Positions 7,608 to 15,792 are shown, numbered from the stretch's first letter. The stretch is 39,968 nucleotides of DNA from a virus (IMGVR_UViG_3300034072_000973:1-39968); one strand, 5' to 3'. The notes: generated by a model from the letters alone, not told the origin. Program-made: numbers and translations.

Positions 7608-8795
7608 TTACGTAGCCAATCTTTCTTCAATTCTTTCAGAGAGTTCCAGAATAGTGGAACGCGCTTCCTCAACTGTCATCTGAAACCATTCACCGTTTGG
7701 TCCACGCTTTTTAGCAAAAAATTTATGGATCACCTTTTCTGCGAGAACTCGATCTGGGAATCCGTGATAGAACGCAAACGAGAAGTCACCATGTGGATTG
7801 TGTGTATTGAATCCCACAAGCCTTTGGTTCAAGTCCATTGTCTGACCGATCTTAATCCATCCGGGAAATGAGGGTGATGTGACGATATATACAAAACCAC
7901 GACGATCAATATTTCGAGATTGGACCATTTTCAATTTTGGTTCAGTAGATTTGATCTCTACCTGCAAAGATAGTTGATCCTTGATTCTTTGTTCTTCTTT
8001 CCTCTTTATGGATTCTTTTTCCATGTTTAGTTGATGTTCACGTTGCTTTAAATTTTGAGAAATCTCTTTTCGTATAAAAGCTCGCAAGTCTTCTACTGAA
8101 GTCCAATTAGATAAAAGCTGGTTCCTTAATCTCTTTCGTTTTTTGTGAGTAGGAGCAAATATTTGCGCTACATAGTGAGCATTATATTTTGAAGCCGATA
8201 ACGAAATCCATTGTTCTTTACATAAATCATGGAATAATTGGCCGAATGAAGAGGAATCTGATACCACTACATTATTTGATACGGTTCCCATTTCTTTGTC
8301 AGCACGCCTCTGTTGCTTAGTCATCAGCTTTTCTTGACAACGCCGCATTTCCATGGCTTCAATTTCTTTTTCTCGAATAGCAATCTCGGCCGGTGTCAAA
8401 GACTTACCTAAATGGCGTTTGAGCACTATAAGGGGATAGGATTCATATAACTTATAAAATTCATCTTCACTAACCGCAATGAATTGACATACTGTCCGAT
8501 AATCTATCTCAACTCTGAAAGCGTGAAATACATCTAAAAGATTGGTTAAAGAGTTATCTGATAAGACTCTTGAATCAAGGTTTTCCTGTATCACATCATT
8601 TGATGCGTTTTGCTTTTCTAAAAGAAAAGCATCAGTCAGATTGAAAGTATCTATAGCTTTTAGAAAAGCCGGTAGTGATTGATGATAGCAAAGCTGCTGA
8701 TTCCAGTCTCGAACAGTTGAAAGCCCGATGGCTCGCCTGAGCGCGTTGAGCTTATTAATGCGTTTACGCAGGAATCTAGGTTTCAATTTTTCCAT
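7608..8795 (-). CDS. T5orf172-type GIY-YIG endonuclease
   Basis: The C-terminal 90 residues are a GIY-YIG-like nuclease of the T5orf172 class: GFVYIVTSPSFPGWIKIGQT, an Arg in NQRLVGFN, and a conserved EK helix (LAEKVIHKFF) ending in GEWFQM. Residues 1-290 are a long, charged, helical region with a coiled coil near 240-275 and probably bind DNA. 395 residues. The codon use is A/T-rich compared with neighbours, which suggests recent entry. It lies between two structured RNA candidates, which fits a mobile endonuclease inserted in a conserved non-coding region. Confidence 0.82.
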   Translation of the reverse strand: MEKLKPRFLRKRINKLNALRRAIGLSTVRDWNQQLCYHQSLPAFLKAIDTFNLTDAFLLEKQNASNDVIQENLDSRVLSDNSLTNLLDVFHAFRVEIDYRTVCQFIAVSEDEFYKLYESYPLIVLKRHLGKSLTPAEIAIREKEIEAMEMRRCQEKLMTKQQRRADKEMGTVSNNVVVSDSSSFGQLFHDLCKEQWISLSASKYNAHYVAQIFAPTHKKRKRLRNQLLSNWTSVEDLRAFIRKEISQNLKQREHQLNMEKESIKRKEEQRIKDQLSLQVEIKSTEPKLKMVQSRNIDRRGFVYIVTSPSFPGWIKIGQTMDLNQRLVGFNTHNPHGDFSFAFYHGFPDRVLAEKVIHKFFAKKRGPNGEWFQMTVEEARSTILELSERIEERLAT

Positions 8796-8829
8796 AGTCC
8801 GAAAATAACGTCAACTAGGAAACCGTCAA

Positions 8830-9480
8830 TCAGGAATAGCTATGGGGACCCATAAAATGGCCTCCCAGCGGACTTTCGTCGTGGGCAATGCTGATAGAGG
8901 GCTGACCCGCGGGAATTGACTATCGATCTGAAACTCAAACTACCGTGATTTCTCTCACTGCCAATAGATAGGTTTAGGGCTCCAAAAGACCCTAAAGCCT
9001 TTTGGAGCCCAACCAATAGCAAATAAATTTGCTATGGTTTCCTTGCTGGGTTCTAGAGCCGACCCGAAGGCTAAGCTCAATAGTCCATACTTGGAACCGG
9101 TTTAGGGATCCTGATTTGTTTGACCATCTCAGGATCCCAACCAACACAAATATTTCTATCTGTGTGGTTTTTGTGTAGTTTTCTACTGTTGCTTTGAAAC
9201 AAATCCGAAGATTTGCTCCAGGGAGTTCAATAGATCTTCCACAAAACTCGGGTTTAGACCAGCTGGGTTTTCACCGAAGTTACTAGCACCAGCTGGTCAA
9301 CCAGTGTAAACCGAAGCCTACATGGTATCGGATGTGTTCTGCGTCTTTACGTTCTACTATTTGCCGAAGCATTTAGTAAATCGTTTAGTGCGTCTGCGCT
9401 TCCGATAACAATCATCTACGCAGATTCGATCGCGCTTACAAGCTTTTTTACAGGATTGTTACGGTTTTGTGTGGATAAGA
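8830..9480 (-). ncRNA. structured non-coding RNA candidate (B) with three like hairpins
   Basis: About 650 bases with no credible gene. Three hairpins share one design: on the minus strand each starts with GGTT and ends in CTAAACC. They span 8971-9014 (stem GGGCTCCAAAAG), 9099-9142 (stem GGGATCCTGA) and 9251-9312 (stem ACCAGCTGG). Smaller ones include CAAATC-CGAA-GATTTG and AGCAAAT/ATTTGCT. CGATCGAATCT near its 5' side also occurs near the start of RNA A, which suggests related leaders. The strand is inferred from neighbours. Confidence 0.6.
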
Positions 9481-9490
9481 CTGTGAATAA
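9470..9490 (+). promoter_or_regulatory. two tandem DnaA boxes
   Basis: TGTGGATAA (9470-9478) and TGTGAATAA (9482-9490) are both matches to the DnaA box TTATNCACA on the other strand, three bases apart. They lie at the 5' edge of structured RNA B and just beside the stop of the gene at 9492. They could bind host DnaA for replication or for control. Confidence 0.6.
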
Positions 9491-9491
9491 C

Positions 9492-9821
9492 TTAGGAGAA
9501 GACCCATCCAGCCTTGCTAGCGTTCTCCACGAACGTGTCCACAAACCGGTTATTGACTTCATCGCTGTCACCAAAGCAAGGCCAATCAGTGCGACAATAG
9601 TGCTGAGCGACCGCGTCCATCAGGTAATCCCGTTCATACGTATCGAGGGTGCCGTTGCTGACATCTCCCGTATAATAGCTTTTGAGACACCTGACCAGTG
9701 TGGGCGATGTCATGATGATAGCGGCCAGGATAGCCTTGTTGGGCGCGATAATGCCGCGCCCCTTCAGCGTATTGTTACAAATGCTGATTTGCGACGAAGT
9801 AAGTGTGGAGAGACGAGGCAT
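9492..9821 (-). CDS. hypothetical protein, 109 aa
   Basis: No domain recognised. It starts MPRLSTLTSSQIS; its ATG overlaps the stop of the upstream gene (TAATG at 9819-9823), so the two are translated together. It has five Cys residues scattered along its length. Confidence 0.65.
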   Translation of the reverse strand: MPRLSTLTSSQISICNNTLKGRGIIAPNKAILAAIIMTSPTLVRCLKSYYTGDVSNGTLDTYERDYLMDAVAQHYCRTDWPCFGDSDEVNNRFVDTFVENASKAGWVFS

Positions 9822-10192
9822 TAACGAGCTCCTTCCTTGGGAACCCTGAACGTGATCTCCAGACGATTACTGGGCTCATTACAATAGGGTTCATAATAGG
9901 TGTCGATGTCAATGTAGTCCAAGACCGCAATGCCACCTACAAGACCGACTTTGAGGTTATAGAGCTGACGAAGATCCTCTTTGCTCAGGCCGTGAACATA
10001 GATCGTGAGATCATTTTCCCTGACTTGAAAGGCATCAACATACATGCTGAGCTTGTCGAAGAGATATTGCTTCTGCGCTTCAGATACCGTGATCTGAAGG
10101 TTAGCATAATGCGCCCGCATCACCTTTGAATTTTGCTTAGCCAACCAAGCTTCAAGCCATTCAACGGTGGCCTTCGTCATATCGATCTTCAT
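9821..10192 (-). CDS. hypothetical protein, 123 aa
   Basis: An alpha/beta protein beginning MKIDMTKATVEWLEAWL; no family recognised. AGGAGGTGCTTT precedes the ATG at 10192, and a consensus-like promoter lies at 10217-10244. It forms a two-gene operon with 9492-9821. The ending (ITFRVPKEGAR) recalls the C-terminal pattern of three small proteins at 11340, 18487 and 20358, but the match is weak. Confidence 0.65.
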   Translation of the reverse strand: MKIDMTKATVEWLEAWLAKQNSKVMRAHYANLQITVSEAQKQYLFDKLSMYVDAFQVRENDLTIYVHGLSKEDLRQLYNLKVGLVGGIAVLDYIDIDTYYEPYCNEPSNRLEITFRVPKEGAR

Positions 10193-10216
10193 AAAGCACC
10201 TCCTATCTTGTCACCA

Positions 10217-10244
10217 GGTATAACACCAGAATAGATGGTGTCAA
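10217..10244 (-). promoter_or_regulatory. sigma70-like promoter, TTGACA-N16-TATACC
   Basis: Perfect -35 at 10239-10244 and a good -10 at 10217-10222, upstream of the 9821-10192 operon. Confidence 0.65.
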
Positions 10245-10265
10245 CCGATCAGGTGGATGGAGGTA

Positions 10266-11294
10266 TTATGACCATTTACAGGCAATTGTCCATCTGGGGT
10301 CTAGATAGATCTCACGCAAATCATCTTTGAAAGACGTGAACTCAGAGACCGAGACGCCGGTCTTCTTATCCTTGGGAAGAGCCAGCCTGCGATAGATAAG
10401 ATTTTCAGATACTTCTAAGACGCGCTGGTGCTTTATAGCAAATTCCTGTATTCGCCGATGAGCCCAAGCCTGTTCATCTCGGAACATCTCGTCAGAAATC
10501 CAAGTGGCAATCTGCAATGTGATGTGTCCAGGATCACCGTCCATCACATGCGACAACGCACTATCACAAGGCGCAGTTCTGATATCACCATGGGTGATAG
10601 AGTTGAAGAAGCGAATACATTGCTGATTCCATCCTTCGGCAGAGATGGCATATTTGGTAAATCCAATTTTCCCCAAGAGGGCCCCACCATTGAATGGTAT
10701 TAGGACATTGGAACCCTTGTAGCTGGGGAAATATTTACCACAGAGCATAAACAGCGTGGTGTATCGTCCCCAGTCTGGTAGACTATTGGTCAGTAGCTTA
10801 ATCGGATCTCGGCTCACTGCTCCACGTTGAAGCATACGATACAAGGTGTGCTGATTGACAATGATATGAGACGAGATCACATCAATGTAGAATTTACGCT
10901 TTCCAACCGCATAGTTGATGTTTTGGAGTTCGAGAAACTTTTCAAATCGTTCACCCTGAAACTCTTTGGAATCAGAGCAACTCATTTCCTTGAAGTCCCA
11001 AACAAAGCTGCTATTGACATCTAGGACTGGCCCGTTTTCATCCATGCGCCCGCGGACTGTTTGATGATTAAAGGAGTTCAATCTTGCTTTGAGTTGTGAG
11101 CTGATATTGGCTTTGACTTTCTTCAAGCGAGTATCAGAAAGACCAGTTTTGCCTTCATAGAGGCTCTTGCCATTTGGCCAAAAGATATCAAAAATGGTAT
11201 CGTGTAGGATACCCTCTGATCTAGGTTTGATAAGGCGACGAATCTCGTCCTTTACTAGACCCCATGCTAGTTTATCATAGTCTTGGACAGACAT
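10266..11294 (-). CDS. hypothetical protein, 342 aa
   Basis: A large soluble protein with no family that I recognise. It begins MSVQDYDKLAWGLVKDEIRR. A long alpha/beta body contains two stretches rich in aromatic residues (LFMLCGKYFPSYKG, AEGWNQQCIRFFNSI) and a Cys/His-bearing middle without metal-site spacing. The ribosome site GAGGAGATCGTCC fits the ATG at 11294, and the promoter at 11316-11343 drives it. It is complete, with a TAA stop. Confidence 0.7.
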   Translation of the reverse strand: MSVQDYDKLAWGLVKDEIRRLIKPRSEGILHDTIFDIFWPNGKSLYEGKTGLSDTRLKKVKANISSQLKARLNSFNHQTVRGRMDENGPVLDVNSSFVWDFKEMSCSDSKEFQGERFEKFLELQNINYAVGKRKFYIDVISSHIIVNQHTLYRMLQRGAVSRDPIKLLTNSLPDWGRYTTLFMLCGKYFPSYKGSNVLIPFNGGALLGKIGFTKYAISAEGWNQQCIRFFNSITHGDIRTAPCDSALSHVMDGDPGHITLQIATWISDEMFRDEQAWAHRRIQEFAIKHQRVLEVSENLIYRRLALPKDKKTGVSVSEFTSFKDDLREIYLDPRWTIACKWS

Positions 11295-11315
11295 TGGACG
11301 ATCTCCTCAATCTGA

Positions 11316-11343
11316 CCTATAGCATAGGATACTGTGATGTCAA
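11316..11343 (-). promoter_or_regulatory. sigma70-like promoter, TTGACA-N16-TATAGG
   Basis: The -35 is at 11338-11343, overlapping the stop of the upstream gene, and the -10 at 11316-11321; it serves the 10266-11294 gene. Confidence 0.6.
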
Positions 11344-11654
11344 ACAGAACAAGAATTTGCCACTGACTTAGGATATTCGATTTCCGCGCCTATCCAGGCC
11401 AGCTTACAGAACATCGCGGCCCGTTCATTTGGCAGCACAAAGGAAAACGATGTAAACTTTTCACCCTTGTCCTTTGCTAAATTTTCTTCCAGCCAGCTGA
11501 GATTTAGTGAGACTAGCTGGCGGGTTCGTTCTAGAGATATTTCCCCACCGTGTGTGTCTGCCCACATAACCCACCCCTCCGCATGGTTATCAAGCCACTG
11601 GTATAGAAGGGGGACATCCTTAAACTGGATCCAGATGTTAGCCTTTATTTTCAT
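11340..11654 (-). CDS. hypothetical protein of a small paralog family
   Basis: 104 residues beginning MKIKANIWIQFKDVPLL. The C-terminal part FSFVLPNERAAMFCKLAW is like parts of the proteins at 18487-18807 and 20358-20654 (F-x-F ... AM-x-x-KL-x-W/Y), so these three are probably paralogs. Function unknown. ATG at 11654 is the likely start; a more upstream TTG lacks support. A weak TTGATT-N16-TAGTCT pair lies just upstream. Confidence 0.6.
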   Translation of the reverse strand: MKIKANIWIQFKDVPLLYQWLDNHAEGWVMWADTHGGEISLERTRQLVSLNLSWLEENLAKDKGEKFTSFSFVLPNERAAMFCKLAWIGAEIEYPKSVANSCSV

Positions 11655-11700
11655 ACCAATTAGACTAGCACCAATTTCCGGCAAATCAACCAGAAATTAA

Positions 11701-11730
11701 AGAACCCCGGAAGTTGCCTTCCGGGGTTCT
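11701..11730. terminator. perfect 13-bp hairpin terminator
   Basis: Stem AGAACCCCGGAAG with loop TTGC. On the minus strand it lies between the tRNA-like element at 11884 and the gene starting at 11654; the following TTTAATTT is moderately T-rich. Confidence 0.7.
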
Positions 11731-11883
11731 AGGACTTTCACCTTTTGCGCTCGAACGTCTGAGCCCAAAACAGCATATCTGCTGGTATCCAAGGGATAGA
11801 GGAGCCCTCCCTATTCCCTTTTAGCTACCTAGGGCTGGCCCTAGTCGAGCGGCCAGGTTGCCCAGGGAGCGACGTAATTTTAG

Positions 11884-11958
11884 CATCGGGGGATGGGCTC
11901 GAACCACCGCCGACCGCAGCTTCACGCCGCAGCGCTCTACCAACTGAGCTACCCCGAT
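11884..11958 (-). tRNA. tRNA-like gene with aberrant anticodon loop
   Basis: Good acceptor (ATCGGGG/CCCCGAT), D arm (GCTC/GAGC) and T arm (GGTGG-TTCGAGC-CCATC). The anticodon arm is odd: the best 7-base loop is CGTGAAG, which lacks U33; a 5-base loop GTGAA would put GTG (His) there. There is no CCA. It may be inactive or of unusual identity. Confidence 0.6.
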
Positions 11959-12068
11959 ATAAAGAGGTAGAAACTTGCCGGTCTCTACCCCTAGGAGGTG
12001 CGTCGCTAGGCTTGCACCGCCTCTGTCACAATGGCTACTATAACTCAGAGCCAGTGTCAACAGATATT

Positions 12069-12758
12069 TTAATCGTCCGACTTGATTCCCACAAACCGCA
12101 GGATGAAGAGGAACATATTCAGGAAGTCGAGGTAGAGGTTCAAAGCCCCCATGACCACGATGCGTCCCTGTGTGTCCCCGCTCATGCTGGGGTCGTAGGC
12201 ATCCTTGAGGCTCTGCGTGTCCCAGGCGGTCAGACCTGCGAAGATCAGGATGCCCGCGATGCCAATGAATAGGTTCAGACCGCTGCTGGGAATGAAAATG
12301 TTCAGAATCATCAGCGCAATCAGACCAAACAGGGCAAACACCAGGAATGCTCCAATGGGGCCGAGATCCCGCTTGGTAGTGTAACCATACAGCGAGCACC
12401 CGGCGAAGCCAACCGCGCTAGCAAGGAATGCCATGAGGATTGATCCACCGGTATAACGACTCAGGATAACCGATAGCCCAAGCCCTTCAAGGATCACAAA
12501 CGACCAGTAGAGAGCATGAAGTGTTGTCAGCTTCATACGCTCGACGCCGAGGCTCATTGCGATTACCAGCCCTAGTGGGGAAAGTGCTACCAGCCAAAAC
12601 AGGAGACCACCCTGCTTAAGGGTCTCTACCATGCCACTCGCAGTAGCAAACCATGCTGCTCCCGCGCTGACCAAGAGACCCATGAGCATCATGTTATAGA
12701 TGCCCGTCATATAATTGCGAAGTCCTTGGTCGTAGGACCAGTCGCGTGATGCTTCCAT
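12069..12758 (-). CDS. Bax inhibitor-1 family membrane protein
   Basis: Seven hydrophobic helices and the family pattern (YNMMLMGLLVSAGAAWF near the N-terminus, a GLTAWDTQSLK loop before the last helix) place it in the BI-1/YccA group, which form Ca2+/H+-type leak channels or modulate FtsH in bacteria. 229 residues is normal for bacterial members. ATG at 12758 is chosen for AGGGAG eight bases upstream. It has its own promoter (12789-12817). The frame is open back to the TAG stop of the thrS gene. A phage role could be to change membrane proteolysis. Confidence 0.88.
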   Translation of the reverse strand: MEASRDWSYDQGLRNYMTGIYNMMLMGLLVSAGAAWFATASGMVETLKQGGLLFWLVALSPLGLVIAMSLGVERMKLTTLHALYWSFVILEGLGLSVILSRYTGGSILMAFLASAVGFAGCSLYGYTTKRDLGPIGAFLVFALFGLIALMILNIFIPSSGLNLFIGIAGILIFAGLTAWDTQSLKDAYDPSMSGDTQGRIVVMGALNLYLDFLNMFLFILRFVGIKSDD

Positions 12759-12769
12759 GTGATTGTTCT

Positions 12770-12813
12770 CCCTTGGGTTCACTCCTGCATTGTAAAGTGA
12801 GTGAACCCAAGGG
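12770..12813 (-). promoter_or_regulatory. 15-bp inverted repeat between thrS and BI-1 genes
   Basis: CCCTTGGGTTCACTC and its exact complement lie 14 bases apart, covering the BI-1 promoter spacer and the Shine-Dalgarno region. In the thrS transcript it folds into a long hairpin (3' end); as DNA it could be an operator. Confidence 0.65.
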
Positions 12814-12817
12814 TCAA
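12789..12817 (-). promoter_or_regulatory. promoter TTGACC-N17-TACAAT
   Basis: The -35 is at 12812-12817 and the -10 at 12789-12794; it lies in the thrS to BI-1 gap and serves the BI-1 gene. Confidence 0.65.
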
Positions 12818-12818
12818 T

Positions 12819-14015
12819 CTATTTGATTAGAGACTGGATTTCCAAGAGAGCAAGCCCTGCACTCTTTTCTACCGCCCGGTCTTTGCCCAATTCGCGAACT
12901 GATACCATACCCTTTTCAACGTCTCGTTTTCCGATGACTACGATCCAGTTACGTTTCATTTCACTGTGCTCTTTGATCTTTTGCTTAAGGTTCTCATCAC
13001 GATCGTCGTAAATCACACGAGCACCCTGGGACTTAGCCAGATCTCTGAACGCTTCGGCCGCTTTTTCCCCGCCAGGTAGAGGAATGACTACCACGTTCTC
13101 GGGAGAAAGCCAAAAGGGAAGATTGCCCTCATAGTTCTCCAGAAGAATACCTATGAATCTCTCAAAAGATCCAAGGATCGCACGATGAAGCATGACCGGA
13201 CGCTGGCGCGAACCGTCTTTTGCCACATATTCTGCATTCAAGCGATTAGGCAGAACCATATCAAGCTGAATGGTGCCACATTGCCATTCGCGGCCCTTGA
13301 GATCACGTAGAGCAAATTCTAGCTTGGGTCCGTAGAACGCACCTTCGCCTTCTTGGATCTCAAAAACCAGGCCAGCAGCTTTGACAGCTTCAGATAGATC
13401 GTGCTCTGCTTTGTTCCAATCTTCCTCGGAACCAGCTCGCACCGCTGGGCGGGTCGATAGGCCGACCACAACATCAGAGAACCCAAAGTCATTATACACC
13501 TCCTTTAGCAAGAGGATGAACGACTTGACTTCATCAACTACCTGCTCAGGCGCGCAAAAAATATGCGCATCGTCTTGCGTAAACTGCCGAACCCTCATGA
13601 TACCATGTAGAGCGCCGCTGGGTTCGCTACGATGACAACATCCAAACTCAGCTAGACGGATAGGCAGTTGGCGATATGAAACCACATCGCTGTTGAATAT
13701 CTGAACATGACCAGGACAGTTCATTGGCTTGATAGCAAATTGCCTCTGATCATCGTCAAGGACGTACATATTGTCCTTGAACTTGTCCCAGTGTCCAGAC
13801 TTTTCCCAAAGGGATTTATCAACAAGCTGTGGCGTCTTGACCTCTTGATAGCCTTCACGTTTGAGCTTGGATCGGATATACTCTTCAATTATTCTGAAAA
13901 GTTCATACCCTCTTGGATGCCAGAATACTGAGCCTGCGGCATCATCTTGTAGGTGGAAAAGTTTGAGCTCACGACCAAGACGACGATGATCGGAATTTGA
14001 AAGTTGAATATCCAT
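12819..14015 (-). CDS. threonyl-tRNA synthetase, catalytic core and anticodon domain only
   Basis: The protein holds class II motif 1 (GYQEVKTPQL), motif 2 (FGCCHRSEPSGALHG, then FTQDDAHIF) and motif 3 (MLHRAILGSFERFIGIL), plus the NCPGH Cys that binds the active-site zinc in ThrRS. A C-terminal anticodon-binding domain follows (residues about 295-398). The usual TGS and editing domains are absent (398 residues against about 640), so it cannot correct Ser-tRNA(Thr) itself. The stop is TAG, and there is no clear ribosome site at 14015. Three or four phage tRNA-Thr genes in the window are plausible substrates. Confidence 0.93.
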   Translation of the reverse strand: MDIQLSNSDHRRLGRELKLFHLQDDAAGSVFWHPRGYELFRIIEEYIRSKLKREGYQEVKTPQLVDKSLWEKSGHWDKFKDNMYVLDDDQRQFAIKPMNCPGHVQIFNSDVVSYRQLPIRLAEFGCCHRSEPSGALHGIMRVRQFTQDDAHIFCAPEQVVDEVKSFILLLKEVYNDFGFSDVVVGLSTRPAVRAGSEEDWNKAEHDLSEAVKAAGLVFEIQEGEGAFYGPKLEFALRDLKGREWQCGTIQLDMVLPNRLNAEYVAKDGSRQRPVMLHRAILGSFERFIGILLENYEGNLPFWLSPENVVVIPLPGGEKAAEAFRDLAKSQGARVIYDDRDENLKQKIKEHSEMKRNWIVVIGKRDVEKGMVSVRELGKDRAVEKSAGLALLEIQSLIK

Positions 14016-14066
14016 AAAACACCACTTGAATTAGAAACAAAGAAAAACACTTGATGCCAACGCGGA

Positions 14067-14255
14067 TTAGGCGCTGGCGGTGGTAGTTGTTGTTTCTGTG
14101 GTGATTGGGTTATTCTGAGCCAGATTTTTGAGATGCCTGATGATGACACCATCCATGCTACCAATCGCTCCGACGGCAATGAATTCATCCAGCTTGCGAT
14201 CAAGCCAAGACTGGACTTCGGCGTCAGTTAGAGGAAAGGCGAGGGTGTTACGCAT
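14067..14255 (-). CDS. small protein, 62 aa
   Basis: MRNTLAFPLTDAEVQSW, one helical domain with a Thr/Ala-rich tail (TTETTTTTASA). No family recognised. TATAAATA is at 14263-14270 on the minus strand, 7 bases before the ATG at 14255, with no Shine-Dalgarno, which suggests a leaderless late transcript. Confidence 0.6.
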   Translation of the reverse strand: MRNTLAFPLTDAEVQSWLDRKLDEFIAVGAIGSMDGVIIRHLKNLAQNNPITTETTTTTASA

Positions 14256-14262
14256 CAGAACT

Positions 14263-14270
14263 TATTTATA
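14263..14270 (-). promoter_or_regulatory. T4-late-like promoter TATAAATA
   Basis: Perfect match to the T4 late consensus, seven bases before the start codon at 14255. Confidence 0.55.
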
Positions 14271-14646
14271 TTCTCTCTAAAACTAGAGCAAGAACTATAA
14301 TCCAACCTGCATAGATCCAGTTATTCCACTTGATTCTACGTTCAATTTTGTTCCAGCTTCTCATAGCGTTTTGACACCGAGTAGCATGATCAGGATTAGG
14401 ACCACTTCTCACTTGTATCTTACCATCCTTGTCTTGCCAGGCAGCAAAGCTAGGACGACCAAAATGTTCTCGTGAATTCAACAAGCGAGCATGTTCTGCG
14501 TCACGGTCCATGATAAGATTGGCCGCGAGACGTATCGCAAAATATGTCATCAGCCAGAATATAGTTGACTGCCAGATAACCCTAGACGGAGTGTTGGCAA
14601 GCCAAAGAACAGCCCATATTATGGGAAGAAAGAGAAAACCACTCAC
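14266..14646 (-). CDS. membrane protein, 126 aa
   Basis: Hydrophobic helices at residues about 2-18 (FLFLPIIWAVLWLA), 26-44 and 106-124 flank a polar middle (RDAEHARLLNSREHFGRP). GTG at 14646 is the likely start. No family recognised. Its 3' end contains the TATAAATA box of the next gene. Confidence 0.6.
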   Translation of the reverse strand: MSGFLFLPIIWAVLWLANTPSRVIWQSTIFWLMTYFAIRLAANLIMDRDAEHARLLNSREHFGRPSFAAWQDKDGKIQVRSGPNPDHATRCQNAMRSWNKIERRIKWNNWIYAGWIIVLALVLERI

Positions 14647-14696
14647 ACTAAAGTTCTATGCCCTTGTGGCTCAGAAATCAATTTAGATGAGAGGTT

Positions 14697-14829
14697 GCGA
14701 CGGGCAAGTTGATGTCTATGGTAGGGAGCCTGTTGCTCTACCAACTGAGCTACCACAGAGCGAACTCTGTGGATGGGATTCGAACCCACGACCTTCTGGT
14801 TTGGTAATCCACAAACTTCGGCCCGTCGC
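14697..14829 (-). tRNA. circularly permuted tRNA, Trp-like (CCA)
   Basis: On the minus strand the 3' half comes first: anticodon-side AAACCAG, T arm GTGGG-TTCGAAT-CCCAT, acceptor CCACAGA. After a 6-base linker (GTTCGC) the 5' half follows: acceptor TCTGTGG, D arm GCTC-AGTTGGTA-GAGC, then ACAGGCTCC. Joining the ends gives a loop CTCCAAA (CCA, Trp), although the anticodon stem has mismatches. The locus is enclosed by GCGACGGGC/GCCCGTCGC with the shared CGA and ACTT bases. The TTATC box is diverged (ATTACC). Confidence 0.65.
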
Positions 14830-14867
14830 ATGTAAGGTTTGCTTGGAATCAATTAAGATGTCAAGTC

Positions 14868-15047
14868 TTAAAAGAGAATCCCACTAGCCAAACCTGTATG
14901 CCTCAAGAAATACAACAGCGCAATGAGAACCACTATTACCTTGAGGATCTGATTCAGGGGATGGGTAAGAGACATCATGTCAATGACCAAAATGGCAACA
15001 TAGACAATTAATGCCAGAAAAAGAAGACTGATAAGAGTTGATACCAC
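14868..15047 (-). CDS. small two-helix membrane protein, 59 aa
   Basis: GTG start at 15047 with AAGGAG seven bases upstream. Two hydrophobic helices (STLISLLFLALIVYVAILVI and ILKVIVVLIALLYFL) are joined by DMMSLTHPLNQ, a hairpin topology common for phage small membrane proteins. Function unknown. Confidence 0.7.
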   Translation of the reverse strand: MVSTLISLLFLALIVYVAILVIDMMSLTHPLNQILKVIVVLIALLYFLRHTGLASGILF

Positions 15048-15113
15048 GAGTATTCTCCTTAGTTGGTATTAAACCATTATACTAGAAGAGAATACTAGAA
15101 GTCACTAACTTGG

Positions 15114-15197
15114 TGGGCATGGTGGGACTCGAACCCACACGGTACTAGACCACGGGATTTTAAGTCCCGCGCGTATCACCAATTTCGCCACATGCCC
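15114..15197 (-). tRNA. tRNA-Leu (TAA)
   Basis: Acceptor CATGCCC/GGGCATG, discriminator A, CCA at 15111-15113, long variable arm; the loop gives TAA, reading UUA. Confidence 0.92.
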
Positions 15198-15239
15198 GAG
15201 GCTGGGTTCTCTTACAATGTAGAAGAACTAAGATCAACC

Positions 15240-15752
15240 CTATTGATCAGATTTTGATTCTTCTACCGCGTTTAAGAGAATTTCCGCTAAGAACTGATTA
15301 AAGGTGATATCACGCTCATGGGCCATCTTAAACAACACCAAGAGCTGATCGTCATCTAGATCCAATGGGACGATGACTCTTGGGTCGAACTTTTCATTGG
15401 CCAACATGGCGACTCCCTTTTCCAAGATATCATCCACTACTTCAAGATCAATATACTGACATCCTTCAAATGCCTGGGTTCTATCAATTCGACGAGTATC
15501 GGCTTCTTTGAAAATCTCATCTCGAAAATCTGGGTTGATCCACCGATATGCGACGTTCTCATCAGCTTCCATCTCACTTGTCGCGGTGATCTCAATCACG
15601 GTTTGATCTGATCGACGGAAGGCAACATTAAATGCCGCAAACTCATTCACGCAACCAAGAACCTGAGCCTGTTGATAGGAAGTCCATTGATGCTCCCAAG
15701 CATCAGTAATTCTATACTGGATTGCGTTCAGGAATTTTTCTAGAATGCTCAT
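15240..15752 (-). CDS. hypothetical protein, 170 aa
   Basis: Begins MSILEKFLNAIQYRITDAW. Two parts: an alpha/beta N-terminal domain (IEITATSEMEADENVAY) and an acidic C-terminal helical segment (LDLDDDQLLVLFKMAHER, then FNQFLAEILLNAV) like a short dimerisation or toxin-partner helix bundle. No family recognised. Start at 15752 has GAGATATAAC upstream. Stop is TAG. Confidence 0.65.
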   Translation of the reverse strand: MSILEKFLNAIQYRITDAWEHQWTSYQQAQVLGCVNEFAAFNVAFRRSDQTVIEITATSEMEADENVAYRWINPDFRDEIFKEADTRRIDRTQAFEGCQYIDLEVVDDILEKGVAMLANEKFDPRVIVPLDLDDDQLLVLFKMAHERDITFNQFLAEILLNAVEESKSDQ

Positions 15753-15792
15753 GTTATATCTCGCTGCTATCATCCGATCTAACCATTATGTC

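Noticed and set aside
12012-12272. Plus-strand reading frames opposite tRNAs and genes, including those over the BI-1 gene.
   Set aside because: They are antisense shadows: no ribosome sites, no promoters, and conserved proteins or tRNAs lie on the other strand.
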